From positions 218,047 to 282,046 of the forward strand of contig NZ_AUMS01000008.1 of assembly GCF_000430805.1 (NCBI RefSeq): a DNA stretch of 64,000 nucleotides, in the 5' to 3' direction. Origin of the DNA: Chitinilyticum aquatile DSM 21506 (GTDB lineage Bacteria; Pseudomonadota; Gammaproteobacteria; Burkholderiales; Chitinibacteraceae). A model generated the notes under the pieces. The model had not been told where the DNA came from, ran no database searches, and saw only the letters and a program-made list of their open reading frames with translations. This document shows, piece after piece, positions 26,456 through 38,330 of this stretch. How positions within the stretch are numbered: the first letter of the stretch is position 1; each line of letters starts with the position of its first letter. A program made the translations under genes and the position numbers.

Positions 26456-27061
26456 ATGATGAAGCTGTATTCGGGCACTGCCTGCCCCTTTAGCCACCGT
26501 TGCCGGATTGTCCTGTTTGAAAAAGGCATGGATTTCGAAATCCTCGATGTGGACATTCACAGCAAGCCGGAAGATCTGGCGGTCATGAACCCCTACAACG
26601 AAGTACCGGTACTGGTCGAGCGCGAACTGCAACTGTATGAGTCGAACATCATCAACGAATACATCGACGAACGTTTCCCGCATCCGCAACTCATGCCGGC
26701 CGACCCGATGGTGCGCGCCCGCGCCCGCCTGATGCTCTTCAACTTCGAGCGCGAACTGTTCATCCACGTGAAAACACTGGAAGATGGCGCAGCCACCAAG
26801 AAGACACAGGATGCCGCCCGCATCGCCATCCGCGACAGCCTGACCCAGATCGCACCGCTGTTCACCAAGCAGAAGTTCATTCTCGGTGAAGAGTTCTCGA
26901 TGCTGGACGTGGCCATCGGCCCGCTGCTGTGGCGTCTGGAGCACTATGGCATCGAAATCACCAAGGCCATGGCCCCGGTCCTGAAATATGGCGAGCGTCT
27001 CTTCAGCCGCCAGGCCTTCATCGACTCGCTGACCGCCAACGAAAAGGCCATGCGCAAATAA
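26456..27061 (+). CDS. sspA: Stringent starvation protein A
   Basis: 201 aa with a glutathione-S-transferase fold: an N-terminal thioredoxin-like domain (MKLYSGTACPFSHRCRIVLF) and a C-terminal helical domain. It has the SspA-typical NPYNEVPVLVERELQLYESN. SspA binds RNA polymerase-sigma70 and alters transcription under starvation and acid stress. Two adjacent ATGs (26456, 26459) could serve as start. sspB follows, the standard order. Confidence 0.95.
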   Translation: MMKLYSGTACPFSHRCRIVLFEKGMDFEILDVDIHSKPEDLAVMNPYNEVPVLVERELQLYESNIINEYIDERFPHPQLMPADPMVRARARLMLFNFERELFIHVKTLEDGAATKKTQDAARIAIRDSLTQIAPLFTKQKFILGEEFSMLDVAIGPLLWRLEHYGIEITKAMAPVLKYGERLFSRQAFIDSLTANEKAMRK

Positions 27062-27126
27062 GCGCAGAACTCGTCAAGTAGCAAGGCAGGGCCGCACTCC
27101 GCGGCCTTGCCAACCGGAGAATCCGC

Positions 27127-27549
27127 ATGCAGACCACCGTGTCGACCAAACCGTATCTGATCCGCGCGCTGCACGAATGGTGCTCCGACCAGGGCTTCAC
27201 GCCCTATCTGGTCGTGGCAGTCCGGCAGAAAATGCAGGTGCCGCAGGAATTCGTCAAGAATGGCGAAATCGTGCTGAACATCAGCTATAACGCTACCCGC
27301 AACCTGACCATCGGCAACGATTACATCAGCTTCTCGGCACGTTTCAACGGCGTGTCGCGCGACATCACCATTCCGGTCGGCGCCGTCGTTTCGATTTTCT
27401 CGCGCGAAAATGGCGAAGGGATGGGCTTTGAATACGAAGGCGTCCCGGAACACACCGGCCCCGACGATGCCCCGGAAAGCCGAGAACCCGGCGACGATGA
27501 ACCGCCACCTCGCCCGACTGGTCGCCCACAATTGCGGGTGGTGAAGTAA
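27127..27549 (+). CDS. sspB: ClpXP adaptor SspB
   Basis: 140 aa. The N-terminal substrate-binding domain (TKPYLIRALHEWCSDQGFTPYL; VLNISYNATRNLTIGNDYI) binds ssrA-tagged proteins. A flexible acidic tail ends in the ClpX-binding element RPQLRVVK. It tethers tagged substrates to ClpX. A 17-bp hairpin follows. Confidence 0.95.
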   Translation: MQTTVSTKPYLIRALHEWCSDQGFTPYLVVAVRQKMQVPQEFVKNGEIVLNISYNATRNLTIGNDYISFSARFNGVSRDITIPVGAVVSIFSRENGEGMGFEYEGVPEHTGPDDAPESREPGDDEPPPRPTGRPQLRVVK

Positions 27550-27559
27550 GCAATCTGGA

Positions 27560-27598
27560 CAATGAAACATGCTGGCATAAAGCCAGCATGTTTCATTG
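27560..27598. terminator. Long hairpin between convergent genes
   Basis: A perfect 17-bp stem (CAATGAAACATGCTGGC and its complement) around a 5-base loop. No T-tract on either side. It is probably the end of the sspB message. Confidence 0.6.
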
Positions 27599-27642
27599 TG
27601 CTATCCGGTAGCCAAACCCTTGGACTTGCCAAATACAAACCA

Positions 27643-27691
27643 AGGTATCTTGCTCCAGCCGTTTAATTAAAAGGGCTATAGCCACATACCA
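27643..27691. repeat. Intergenic inverted-repeat element, copy B
   Basis: Outer arms GGTAT/ATACC and inner arms AGCCGTTT/AAAGGGCT (one mismatch). It lies between the sspB hairpin and the stop of the convergent methyltransferase gene. CTATAGCCATATACC-like bases are shared with copy D. Confidence 0.7.
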
Positions 27692-27694
27692 AAA

Positions 27695-28954
27695 TCAAGA
27701 CTTGCGCTGCAGAACAGCAGCAAAGAACGCGTCGGTCTGGTGGGTTTGCGGCCAGAGCTGCAGATAGGGGCCTTCCAGCTCGAGAGAAACCTTGGCGTCA
27801 GCCAGCACCTGCCCGGCATCCAGCACCTCGAAATCCGGGTGCTCAGCCAGAAAGGCGGCCACGATGCCGTCATTCTCGGCCGGCAGGAAGCTGCAGGTGG
27901 CATAGACCAGACGCCCGCCGGTTTTCACCAGCCGGGCGGCAGACGCCAGAATGCTGCCCTGTTTGGCATTCAGTTCAGCCACACTGCCCGGCGACTGGCG
28001 TGCTTTCAGGTCTGGATTGCGGCGCGCGGTACCCATGCCCGAGCATGGTGCATCAACGAGAACGGCATCGAATTTGCCGGCCAGACGCTTGATTTTCTGG
28101 TCGTGCTCGGAGGCGATCAGCTGCGGATGCACGTTTGAGAGGCCGCTGCGTTTCAGGCGCGGCTTGAGGTTGTTGAGGCGTTTTTCCGACACGTCAAACG
28201 CATACAGGCGCCCGGTTGAATTCATCATCGCGCCCAGCGCCAGCGTCTTGCCACCTGCGCCGGCGCAGAAATCGGCCACCATCTGGCCACGCTTGGCGCC
28301 AGTCAGCAATGCCAGCAACTGGCTTCCCTCGTCCTGCACCTCGAAGACGCCTTCCTTGAAGAAGGTCAGGCGATTGACGGCCGGCTTGCCTTCGAGGCGC
28401 AGCCCCCAGGGCGAATAGGGTGTCGGCGCATGCGGCATATTGTGGCGGGCCAGTTCGGCCGATACGCTTTCGCGCTTCATCTTCAGTGTGTTCACGCGAA
28501 TGTCGAGCGCAGCCGATTGCAGCAGTGACTGGCCCAGCGCGAGGATGAAGGCCTCGTCGCGGCCCGCAGCCAGCAAGGCGTCGCCCACCCATTCCGGCAG
28601 TGCGGCGCGAATGGCCAGCGGTGCATCCTTGATGACACGAGCCTTCATCGCTCCGGCACGTTCCTTGTCCTTGTCGTGAAAAGCGGCCGGCAATTCACGC
28701 AGGTTCATGCGCTTCACGCCGACAAACCAGGCCAGCATCAGCTCGCGCGTGCTGGCATTGCCTTCGGTAATCCACTCCAGCTGCGGCAGATGACGCAGGA
28801 TGCCGAACACCGTTTCGGCAATCACGTTGCGGTCGTTGGCGCCCAACTCGGGGTGATCGCGGAAATGGCGCGAGACGATGCCGTCAACCGGCGCGGTAAA
28901 GCCCAGCGCACTGCTGAGAATGTCGAGCGTGGCAGAAAACTGCACTGAATTCAT
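27695..28954 (-). CDS. RsmB/NOP-family RNA (cytosine-5) methyltransferase
   Basis: 419 aa from ATG 28954, with GGAGAAAGA before it. The N-terminal ~130 residues look like a NusB-like RNA-binding domain. The SAM-binding motif is VADFCAGAGGKTLALG, motif IV is DAPCSGMGTARRNPD and motif VI with the catalytic Cys is YATCSFLPAEND. It methylates cytosine C5 in rRNA or tRNA. The context with two DUF3108 genes, purN and purM, rather than def-fmt, suggests a betaproteobacterial paralogue rather than RsmB itself. Confidence 0.88.
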   Translation of the reverse strand: MNSVQFSATLDILSSALGFTAPVDGIVSRHFRDHPELGANDRNVIAETVFGILRHLPQLEWITEGNASTRELMLAWFVGVKRMNLRELPAAFHDKDKERAGAMKARVIKDAPLAIRAALPEWVGDALLAAGRDEAFILALGQSLLQSAALDIRVNTLKMKRESVSAELARHNMPHAPTPYSPWGLRLEGKPAVNRLTFFKEGVFEVQDEGSQLLALLTGAKRGQMVADFCAGAGGKTLALGAMMNSTGRLYAFDVSEKRLNNLKPRLKRSGLSNVHPQLIASEHDQKIKRLAGKFDAVLVDAPCSGMGTARRNPDLKARQSPGSVAELNAKQGSILASAARLVKTGGRLVYATCSFLPAENDGIVAAFLAEHPDFEVLDAGQVLADAKVSLELEGPYLQLWPQTHQTDAFFAAVLQRKS

Positions 28955-29015
28955 TGTCTTTCTCCGGCCCGCCAATGCGGGCATATTCGTTATCGCACCG
29001 GAAACCGCTGCGATG

Positions 29016-29735
29016 TCATGGCTGTCCTGCTGCTGCAGGCTGTAATACCGTTCTGCCATCGAGACGGATCTCGCTGGCCCATAAATCAAAACTGCCGTCG
29101 CCGGGCAGGTTGACTGTCATGCGCACCGGCAGGTTGTGCCATTGCGGCGCCAGCCAGTAATCAACCGTACGGTCGGCCAGCTCGCCATGCAGCAACAGCA
29201 CCTCGACGTCCTTGCTCCCCAGACGCAACGTGGATTTTTCCTGCGCGACAAACACCGCACCAGGATAGCGTTTGCGGCCGGTCAGCAGCGTCATCGTCTG
29301 TGCCCGCCCACCATTGAGCGCCAGCTGGAAGGCCGCGGAAAAGAGATCCTGATCGCCCGCCTCCAGCGGAGCCGGCTGCTGCTCGCCCGGTTTGCCGAGC
29401 AGCACCACGCCGTCCTGCCAGTTGAAGTCAGCCTGGTAGCGCGGTTCCGGCTTGCGGTCACGGTATTCACCAAAGCGCAGCGGAATCACTGCCTTCCCTT
29501 CCAGACGGCCCTCGGAGCGGTAGGCAATGGTCTTGTGCAGTATCTGCAAGACCACATCAAGCTGATAGGCATCCCTGCCGGTCTGCCACTGCATGTTGAC
29601 CGGCATTGCCCCGTAACGATAGACAATCTCCACCCGGGCAGGAAATGCCTGCACCGGCTTTTTGCCTGCCGCACTCGCCCCTATGCCTGACAGGACAAGC
29701 AGGACGAACAACAGACAAGTCTGGCACTTGCTCAT
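29016..29735 (-). CDS. DUF3108 family exported protein
   Basis: 239 aa with a Sec signal peptide (CLLFVLLVLSGIGASA). The ATG at 29735 is preferred because GGAGG lies 5 bases before it and the ATG overlaps the upstream stop (ATGA). The DUF3108 core is seen: VEIVYRYGAMPVNMQWQTG, later LAPQWHNLPVRMTVNLPGDG. The function is unknown. It is a paralogue of the next gene, with matching sequence throughout this core. Confidence 0.85.
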   Translation of the reverse strand: MSKCQTCLLFVLLVLSGIGASAAGKKPVQAFPARVEIVYRYGAMPVNMQWQTGRDAYQLDVVLQILHKTIAYRSEGRLEGKAVIPLRFGEYRDRKPEPRYQADFNWQDGVVLLGKPGEQQPAPLEAGDQDLFSAAFQLALNGGRAQTMTLLTGRKRYPGAVFVAQEKSTLRLGSKDVEVLLLHGELADRTVDYWLAPQWHNLPVRMTVNLPGDGSFDLWASEIRLDGRTVLQPAAAGQP

Positions 29736-30901
29736 CATGGCCTCCGCTGCATGCTGTCGGGCTGGCCGGGCTTCGGCCCCTCCAGCACCAGCTGGCCATC
29801 CAGCATGATGACATTGGCCCAGATGTCGAAGCTGCCTTCCTTAGGGATATTGACGGTCATGCGCACCGGCAGGTTGTTCCACTGCGGCGCCAGCCAGAAA
29901 TCAACCTTGCGATCCTCCCACTGACCACGCACCAGCACGGCATCGACCTGCTGGCGACCGATGGTGAGCGTGGCTTCACCAGCCGGCTCGAAGCGGATGT
30001 CGGCATAGCGCTTACGGCCAGTGTAGAGCGACATGGTCTGCGGCTTGCCACCAACCAGCGCCAGATGGAACGCAGCGGAGAACAGATCCTGGTCACCCTC
30101 GTGCAGCTCTTCTTCCTTGCGCTGCCCCGGCTCGCCCACCTGCACCTTCATCGCATCCCAGTCGAAATCGACTTGGTATTTCGGCTGCGGATTCTTGTCG
30201 CGGAATTCGCGGAACTGCTGCGGCACAATGCCTTCGGGCGTTACCCGGCCGTGAGAATGAAAGGTGCGCGACTTGAAGCCGAAGGCGCCTACCACGTCGA
30301 GCTGGTACGCATCCTGGCCAATCTGCCAGTGCATGTACGCCGGGACCGAGCCCCACACATAAGTGATTTTTACATCACGCGGGAAACGCTTGACGCTCTC
30401 CTCCTGCGCACGGGCAACCGTGCTCGCCCGCACACGGCTGGCGGCCAGTTTCTGCGGCAGAGATGCGGCATGAACGACAGAAGCCACCTGCACCGCGCTG
30501 GCCTGCCCCCCCGAGGCTGTGCTTGCAACCGGAGCACTGGCGACCGCCACCGCACTGGCAGCCAGCGGAATAGTGGCACTGGCCCGAACGGCAACAGGCC
30601 GGCTGGCCTCCGCCCTGACCTTTTTGGCCGCAGGCGACAGCGCAGTGGTAGTCACCGGCACCTGGCGCATGAAGCCCACCACCAGTTGCTCGGCCGGCTT
30701 CACACCGCGCAGAGCCTCCGGCCGGTCATCCTCCTCGACAGCCTGGGCCTGCAGTTGCTTGCTGACCTTGCGCAACTCTGTTTCGGCAAACTCGGGGCGC
30801 GTCAGCCACGCATACACCGGCTCGGCCAGCACCGCCCCCAGATGCAGGATCAGGGAGAGGCCCAGCGCGAACCAGAAGGCATGACGCAGCCAGCGGGTCA
30901 T
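29735..30901 (-). CDS. DUF3108 family protein with N-terminal membrane anchor
   Basis: 388 aa from ATG 30901. One membrane segment near residues 6-26 (FWFALGLSLILHLGAVL) is followed by an alanine/valine-rich linker of ~130 residues, similar to TonB-like spacers, and the C-terminal DUF3108 domain (ITYVWGSVPAYMHWQIGQD; LAPQWNNLPVRMTVNIPKEG). It probably spans the periplasm. It starts immediately after the purN stop and is coupled to the second DUF3108 gene. Confidence 0.85.
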   Translation of the reverse strand: MTRWLRHAFWFALGLSLILHLGAVLAEPVYAWLTRPEFAETELRKVSKQLQAQAVEEDDRPEALRGVKPAEQLVVGFMRQVPVTTTALSPAAKKVRAEASRPVAVRASATIPLAASAVAVASAPVASTASGGQASAVQVASVVHAASLPQKLAASRVRASTVARAQEESVKRFPRDVKITYVWGSVPAYMHWQIGQDAYQLDVVGAFGFKSRTFHSHGRVTPEGIVPQQFREFRDKNPQPKYQVDFDWDAMKVQVGEPGQRKEEELHEGDQDLFSAAFHLALVGGKPQTMSLYTGRKRYADIRFEPAGEATLTIGRQQVDAVLVRGQWEDRKVDFWLAPQWNNLPVRMTVNIPKEGSFDIWANVIMLDGQLVLEGPKPGQPDSMQRRP

Positions 30902-30902
30902 G

Positions 30903-31535
30903 TCAGCCCGGCACCCGCAGGCAGGCTGCGCCATCCAGTGGCAGCACGCGCTTTACCTTGCCATCGGCAAGCAGCAGCTCGCCATTGACAAAGGCACGCA
31001 CGGCGGCAGGGTAAATCTGGTGTTCCTGCTTGAGCACGCGGGCAGCCAGCGTCGCCTCAGTATCGTCGTCCAGCACCGGCACCGCGGCCTGAGCCACGAT
31101 GGGGCCGTGATCCAGCTGAGCGGTGACGAAATGCACGGTGCAGCCGGCAATCTTCAGGCCGTCATCAATCGCACGCTGATGCGTATGCAGCCCGGGATAG
31201 GACGGCAGCAGCGAGGGGTGGATGTTGAGCATGCGCCCTTCAAAGCGCGCCACAAATACATCGGTCAGTATGCGCATATAGCCCGCCAGAATGATAAGGT
31301 CAGGCTGCATACCCTCGATTTTTTTGGCCAGGACCGCATCGAACTCGTCACGCGAGGCAAACTGCTTGTGATCCAGCGCAATGGTTTTGATACCGCGTTC
31401 GGCCGCCCAGGCCAGGCCGGCCGCATCGGGGCGATTGCTGATGACGGCGGCAATTTCGGCACCGGGAATCTTCGCGTCAACAATGGCCTGCATATTGGAA
31501 CCACGGCCGGAAATCAGGATGACAATCTTTTTCAT
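30903..31535 (-). CDS. purN: Phosphoribosylglycinamide formyltransferase
   Basis: 210 aa. N-terminal ILISGRGSNMQAIVD, the catalytic region with Asn and His in ILTDVFVARFEGRMLNIHPSLLP, and Asp in VTAQLDHGPIVAQAAVPV. It transfers formyl from 10-formyl-THF to GAR in purine synthesis. It follows purM but a terminator at 31548-31577 lies between them. Confidence 0.97.
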   Translation of the reverse strand: MKKIVILISGRGSNMQAIVDAKIPGAEIAAVISNRPDAAGLAWAAERGIKTIALDHKQFASRDEFDAVLAKKIEGMQPDLIILAGYMRILTDVFVARFEGRMLNIHPSLLPSYPGLHTHQRAIDDGLKIAGCTVHFVTAQLDHGPIVAQAAVPVLDDDTEATLAARVLKQEHQIYPAAVRAFVNGELLLADGKVKRVLPLDGAACLRVPG

Positions 31536-31547
31536 AAGTCTCGGTAA

Positions 31548-31577
31548 AGCAAAAAGGCGAGGTCTGCACCTCGCCTT
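31548..31577 (-). terminator. Intrinsic terminator between purM and purN
   Basis: On the minus strand AAGGCGAGGT, 4-base loop, ACCTCGCCTT, then TTTTT. It ends the purM message; leakage or a second promoter must supply purN. Confidence 0.85.
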
Positions 31578-31598
31578 GATTCAGCCCACTGCGAAGTA

Positions 31599-32639
31599 TC
31601 AGGCCACCTGGGTCTGATGCTCGTCGCCCACGCGTTCGCGGATGCTGCCGATGCGATAGACGGTTTCGCCTTCCGCGCTCAGGAAAGCCGCAGCACGCTC
31701 GGCGTCTTCGGCGGCAACCACGACAACCATGCCGATGCCACAGTTGAAGGTGCGGTACATTTCCTGCGCGTCGACGTTACCCTCGGCTTGCAGCCACTGG
31801 AAGAGCTTGGGCATGGTCCAGCTCTTGGCGTCGATCTGCGCCACGACGTTTTCCGGCAGCACGCGCGGAGTGTTTTCCGTGATACCACCACCGGTGATGT
31901 GCGCCATACCCTTGACCGGCATTTCGGCCATGAGTTTCAGCAGCGGCTTCACATAAATGCGCGTCGGCGCCATCACCACGTCGGCCAGCGACTTGCCGTT
32001 CTCGAACGGCATGTTGTAGTCGGCGTTGGTGAGGTGCAGGATCTTGCGGATCAGCGAGTAGCCGTTGGAGTGAGCACCATTGGACGCGAGGCCCAGCACC
32101 ACGTCGCCGGCCTTGATCACGGCCTGCCCGTTGATGACCTTGCTCTTTTCGACCACGCCGACAGCAAAGCCGGCCAGATCGTATTCGCCCACCGGATACA
32201 TGCCCGGCATTTCAGCGGTTTCGCCACCGATCAACGCGCAACCGGCCTGCTCGCAGCCCTCGGCAATACCCTTGATCACTTCGGTTGCCGCCGGCACGTC
32301 CAGCTTGCCGCAGGCAAAGTAATCCAGGAAAAACAGCGGCTCGGCACCCTGCACCAGAATGTCGTTCACGCTCATGCCGACCAGATCGATGCCAACCGTG
32401 TCGTGACGGTTCAGCTCGAAAGCCAGTTTCAGCTTGGTACCCACGCCGTCGGTGCCGGACACCAGCACCGGCTCCTTGTACTTCTTGCTGATTTCGACCA
32501 TGGCGCCGAAGCCGCCCAGACCACCGAGCACTTCGGGGCGCATCGTGCGCTTGGCGAACGGTTTGATGTTCTCGACGAGCTGATCGCCGGCGTCGATATC
32601 GACACCCGCGTCGCGGTAACTCAGGCTTTGCTTGGTCAT
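31599..32639 (-). CDS. purM: Phosphoribosylformylglycinamidine cyclo-ligase
   Basis: 346 aa. Characteristic segments are [48 protein letters not shown] and [17 protein letters not shown]. It makes AIR from FGAM using ATP. Divergent from hda across a 166-base gap that holds the palindrome GCGGCTAGCCGC (32668-32679) and a TAAAAT hexamer at 32701. Confidence 0.97.
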   Translation of the reverse strand: MTKQSLSYRDAGVDIDAGDQLVENIKPFAKRTMRPEVLGGLGGFGAMVEISKKYKEPVLVSGTDGVGTKLKLAFELNRHDTVGIDLVGMSVNDILVQGAEPLFFLDYFACGKLDVPAATEVIKGIAEGCEQAGCALIGGETAEMPGMYPVGEYDLAGFAVGVVEKSKVINGQAVIKAGDVVLGLASNGAHSNGYSLIRKILHLTNADYNMPFENGKSLADVVMAPTRIYVKPLLKLMAEMPVKGMAHITGGGITENTPRVLPENVVAQIDAKSWTMPKLFQWLQAEGNVDAQEMYRTFNCGIGMVVVVAAEDAERAAAFLSAEGETVYRIGSIRERVGDEHQTQVA

Positions 32640-32667
32640 GAAATAATGGCCTCAAAAGGGATTGCTG

Positions 32668-32679
32668 CGGCTAGCCGCG
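32668..32679. promoter_or_regulatory. Palindrome in the purM-hda intergenic region
   Basis: GCGGCTAGCCGC, a perfect 12-base palindrome between divergent genes, about 30 bases before the purM start. It could be an operator; it does not match the E. coli PurR site. Confidence 0.3.
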
Positions 32680-32805
32680 CTTTTGCACTAGCTTTTACGC
32701 TAAAATGGGCGCCTGCTTGCAGCTTTGAAAACGCAGCATTTTACCGTAAGTCGTGATGAAACGTGCGCCCAACCATCGGCATTTTGCAGGATTTCTGATT
32801 ACACC

Positions 32806-33486
32806 ATGAAGCAACTGGTCCTCGACCTGCTCCTGCCAGCGCCCACCAATTTCGCCGACTTCGTGGCGGGCGACAATGCCGAGCCGCTCTACCAGATCGG
32901 CCAGTGGCTAATTCGCGACCCGCACGCACGCAGCATCTATCTGTGGGGCGAGGCCGGCACAGGCAAAAGCCATCTGCTGCATTCGGCCGCACGCCAGCTG
33001 GGCACCACCGCAAATCTGATCGATTGCCGCCACGACAGCTTGCCGAACGAACTGCCTGCGGATGGCAACCTGCTGGCCGACCATGTCGATGCACTGGACG
33101 AGGCCGGCCAGATCCGGCTTTTCGACCTCTACAACACGCTCAAGGAAGGCTCGGGGCGTTTTCTGGCAGCCGGGCCACTGCCACCGATGCTGCTGCCGCT
33201 GCGCATCGACCTGACCACGCGCCTCGGCTGGGGGCTGGTCTACCAGATTCACCCGCTCTCGGATGCCGACAAGGGAAAAGCACTGAAACAGCGCGCAAAC
33301 CTGCTGGGCTTCGAGCTGGGTGATGACCTCGTGGATTACCTGCTGCTGCACGCCAGCCGTGACCTGCCCAGCCTCTACCGCCACCTGGAGGCCGTCAACA
33401 CAGTGGCACTCAGCCGCAAGAAACCGGTAACACTGAGCCTGCTGCGCAGCGTCATGCAGCAGGATCAGCTGGCCATGGATTTCTGA
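32806..33486 (+). CDS. hda: DnaA regulatory inactivator Hda
   Basis: 226 aa from ATG 32806, the usual start. The N-terminal clamp-binding motif is KQLVLDL. The AAA+ domain has Walker A GEAGTGKSHLLHS, a Walker B region LLADHVDALDEAGQ and the sensor/arginine-finger segment RIDLTTRLGWGLVYQI. With the sliding clamp it stimulates DnaA-ATP hydrolysis. The inverted-repeat copy C follows its stop. Confidence 0.93.
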   Translation: MKQLVLDLLLPAPTNFADFVAGDNAEPLYQIGQWLIRDPHARSIYLWGEAGTGKSHLLHSAARQLGTTANLIDCRHDSLPNELPADGNLLADHVDALDEAGQIRLFDLYNTLKEGSGRFLAAGPLPPMLLPLRIDLTTRLGWGLVYQIHPLSDADKGKALKQRANLLGFELGDDLVDYLLLHASRDLPSLYRHLEAVNTVALSRKKPVTLSLLRSVMQQDQLAMDF

Positions 33487-33487
33487 A

Positions 33488-33541
33488 TAAGGGTATTACC
33501 CCACAGCCCTTGCAAAGAAAGGGCCGCAAAGATATACCCAT
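33488..33541. repeat. Intergenic inverted-repeat element, copy C
   Basis: Outer arms GGGTAT/ATACCC and inner arms GCCCTT/AAGGGC. It lies in the 60-base gap between the convergent hda and prepilin genes. Confidence 0.75.
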
Positions 33542-33546
33542 AGCCA

Positions 33547-34164
33547 TCAAGGCAAAAGCAGCATGTGAAAATTGCTCTGCCCGTTCAGCGACCAGCAATC
33601 GGTCGCCGCCGTGTAATTCAGCGCAACCGGATCGCCATTGGTACGCATGCGACCGGTATTCCACACACCGTCATCCATCTGCCGGTCGAGTGCACAAACC
33701 AGCCGCGGATCGGATTGCGGCACACCCGGCAGATCAAGCCAGGAGCCATTGAGCCCCGCCGCACCGCCAGCCTGCAGCGTACCATTCCAGATATTCCAGT
33801 CCTGCCCGAAGACACTACGGCGATCCGATGCCTGCAGGATATTGGTGCGGTCAACCAGAAATACCCAGAAGGCCGCCTGCTCGGCCGCGGTATCGATCAG
33901 ACCGTTGCGGGTACCGCCCGCACACGTCGCAGCGGGTGCCGCAGGCGTGGCCGTGCAACCATCGCCCGGATAAACGCCGTATTTCTCGTAATAAATATTC
34001 ACCGCTGCGACGATCTTGTTGTACTGCGCCTGCAGATTCTTCACCTTGGCACCATCAATCAGATCCTTGCCCTTGAACGCCATGCCAAGAATCAGGCCAA
34101 TGATCACCAGTACGATCGCCAGCTCGACCAGGGTAAAACCCTGTTGTTCTTTTCCACCCCGCAT
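33547..34164 (-). CDS. Type IV prepilin-like protein 1
   Basis: 205 aa from ATG 34164 (AGGGGAGA before it). A short leader ends in the prepilin peptidase site QQG^FTLVE, with Glu at +5, followed by the N-terminal hydrophobic helix. Four cysteines lie in the C-terminal domain (GDGC...ATCAGG; LVCALDR; TDCW). The first ~45 mature residues are almost identical to the neighbour at 34244, while the C-terminal halves diverge. No pilus assembly gene is adjacent, so this is an orphan pilin or pseudopilin of unknown machine. Confidence 0.88.
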   Translation of the reverse strand: MRGGKEQQGFTLVELAIVLVIIGLILGMAFKGKDLIDGAKVKNLQAQYNKIVAAVNIYYEKYGVYPGDGCTATPAAPAATCAGGTRNGLIDTAAEQAAFWVFLVDRTNILQASDRRSVFGQDWNIWNGTLQAGGAAGLNGSWLDLPGVPQSDPRLVCALDRQMDDGVWNTGRMRTNGDPVALNYTAATDCWSLNGQSNFHMLLLP

Positions 34165-34184
34165 CACTCATCTCCCCTATAAGC

Positions 34185-34204
34185 AAAAGGGCCAAGCCTG
34201 CCCG
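34185..34204 (-). terminator. Weak terminator-like hairpin between the two prepilin genes
   Basis: On the minus strand GGGC...GCCC followed by CTTTTGC. A short stem, so low confidence. Confidence 0.3.
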
Positions 34205-34243
34205 GCATGACCCCTGATTTGAAATTATCGAGCACGGAGGCAA

Positions 34244-34870
34244 TTACGGCAGAAGGCGGATACCCAGAGAACCCTGCCCGCTTTGCGCCCAGCAATCGGT
34301 TGCCGCCGTATAGGCCGCGCCGCTGCGCATCACGCCGGAACTGTTAATGCCATCATCCATCAGGCGATCCAGCGCACAAATGAAACGCACATCGCCGGCG
34401 GCCTGCGGTGCGCCTGCCGCGTCGACCAGCGACAGGTAATTGGTACCCGCACTCGTGCCCGGCAGCGAAGTATTGCCCGAAACCGTCACCCCCCAGGGCT
34501 GACCGAAAACACTCTGGATATCCGCCGAAGTCAGAATATTGGCATTCTGCAGAATATTCATTGCCGATTGGGTTTCATTGGCATTATCCAGTACGCCATT
34601 GCGGTTGCCAGCCGGACACACCGTAACTGGTGCCGCACCGCCAAGAGCAACAACTGCACCAGTACACCCATCCCCCGGATACGCGCCATATTTCTCGTAA
34701 TAGATATTGAAACCGGCAACCACCTTGTTGTATTGCGCCTGCATGTTCTTGACCTTGGCGCCGTCAATCAGATCCTTGCCCTTGAATGCCATTCCGAGAA
34801 TCAGGCCGATAATGACCAGAACAATTGCCAGCTCAACGAGGGTAAAACCATTCTGCTTTTTCATCGCCAT
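34244..34870 (-). CDS. Type IV prepilin-like protein 2
   Basis: 208 aa from ATG 34870; an ATG at 34864 is also possible. Leader MAMKKQNG^FTLVE with Glu+5, then a hydrophobic helix identical to that of the next gene (LAIVLVIIGLILGMAFKGKD). The mature domain has paired cysteines (GDGC/TVC; FICALDR/TDCW) and the shared ending TAATDCW plus LLP. Tandem duplication with divergence is evident. It may be a pilin for DNA uptake or adhesion; inference only. Confidence 0.88.
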   Translation of the reverse strand: MAMKKQNGFTLVELAIVLVIIGLILGMAFKGKDLIDGAKVKNMQAQYNKVVAGFNIYYEKYGAYPGDGCTGAVVALGGAAPVTVCPAGNRNGVLDNANETQSAMNILQNANILTSADIQSVFGQPWGVTVSGNTSLPGTSAGTNYLSLVDAAGAPQAAGDVRFICALDRLMDDGINSSGVMRSGAAYTAATDCWAQSGQGSLGIRLLP

Positions 34871-35026
34871 CTCTCTGCTCTCGGTTTTCAAAGGTTTTTG
34901 CCGAATTTTCAATTTATCAGAGATTACGTATAAATCAGCTTTTCTTGAGCAGTGCGTCGTTCGCCAACAACACCTGCACTACCGGCAAAACAGGCCGGTT
35001 TGCGTGCCGGCGCCAGCACAGCAAGG

Positions 35027-37701
<2,675 letters not shown>

Positions 37702-37705
37702 CCCC

Positions 37706-37743
37706 CGCGGGAAGCATGGTGACACCATGCTTCCCGCGTTTTT
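37706..37743 (+). terminator. Strong intrinsic terminator after leuS
   Basis: CGCGGGAAGCATGGTG and CACCATGCTTCCCGCG around a single A, then TTTTT. The stem is about 15 bp. Confidence 0.92.
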
Positions 37744-37769
37744 CGATTTCAAAGTAACAGGAAAGCCTC

Positions 37770-38330
37770 ATGCCCGGATTTGCGAAACTGACCTTCGTGC
37801 TGATTGCCACCTTCATCCTCGCGGCATGCGGCTTCCATCTGCGTGGACAGGCTGGCAACACCTCAATTCCTTTTAAAGAAATTTCGATTGTCGGCAACAG
37901 TGAAACGGCAGCAGCACTCCGCGAGTACATCAAACGCCAACCGAACTATCAACTCACTCCTGAGCTGACTCCGGACGGGTTGCAGATTACCGTCGGTACG
38001 GACATCCGCGACCGTCAGATTTCCGCGATCAACAACAGCGGCCAAGTCTCCGAATACCGCCTGACCATGCGTATCCCCGTCAGCGCCCGCACACAGAACG
38101 ATATTCTGGCTGAGAACACAAGCATATCGCTCTACCGTGACCTGACCTGGGATGACAACACCTTGCTTTCCAAGGAACAGGAAGAGCAGCAACTCTGGCA
38201 CAGCATGTCCCAGGACGCCGTTCAGCCGCTGCTGTACCGTGTGAATGCCGCCGTTCGCAAGCAACTGCGCGAACGTGCCGCCAGCGGCGCCGCCACTGCC
38301 TCTTCTGCTGCGGCCGGCAATGCGCCCTGA
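37770..38330 (+). CDS. lptE: LPS assembly lipoprotein LptE
   Basis: 186 aa with a lipoprotein signal (lipobox ILAACGFHLRG, Cys near residue 21). LptE sits in the LptD barrel and helps insert LPS in the outer membrane. The C-terminal tail is alanine-rich. AGGAA precedes the start. holA begins inside its last codons. Confidence 0.92.
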   Translation: MPGFAKLTFVLIATFILAACGFHLRGQAGNTSIPFKEISIVGNSETAAALREYIKRQPNYQLTPELTPDGLQITVGTDIRDRQISAINNSGQVSEYRLTMRIPVSARTQNDILAENTSISLYRDLTWDDNTLLSKEQEEQQLWHSMSQDAVQPLLYRVNAAVRKQLRERAASGAATASSAAAGNAP

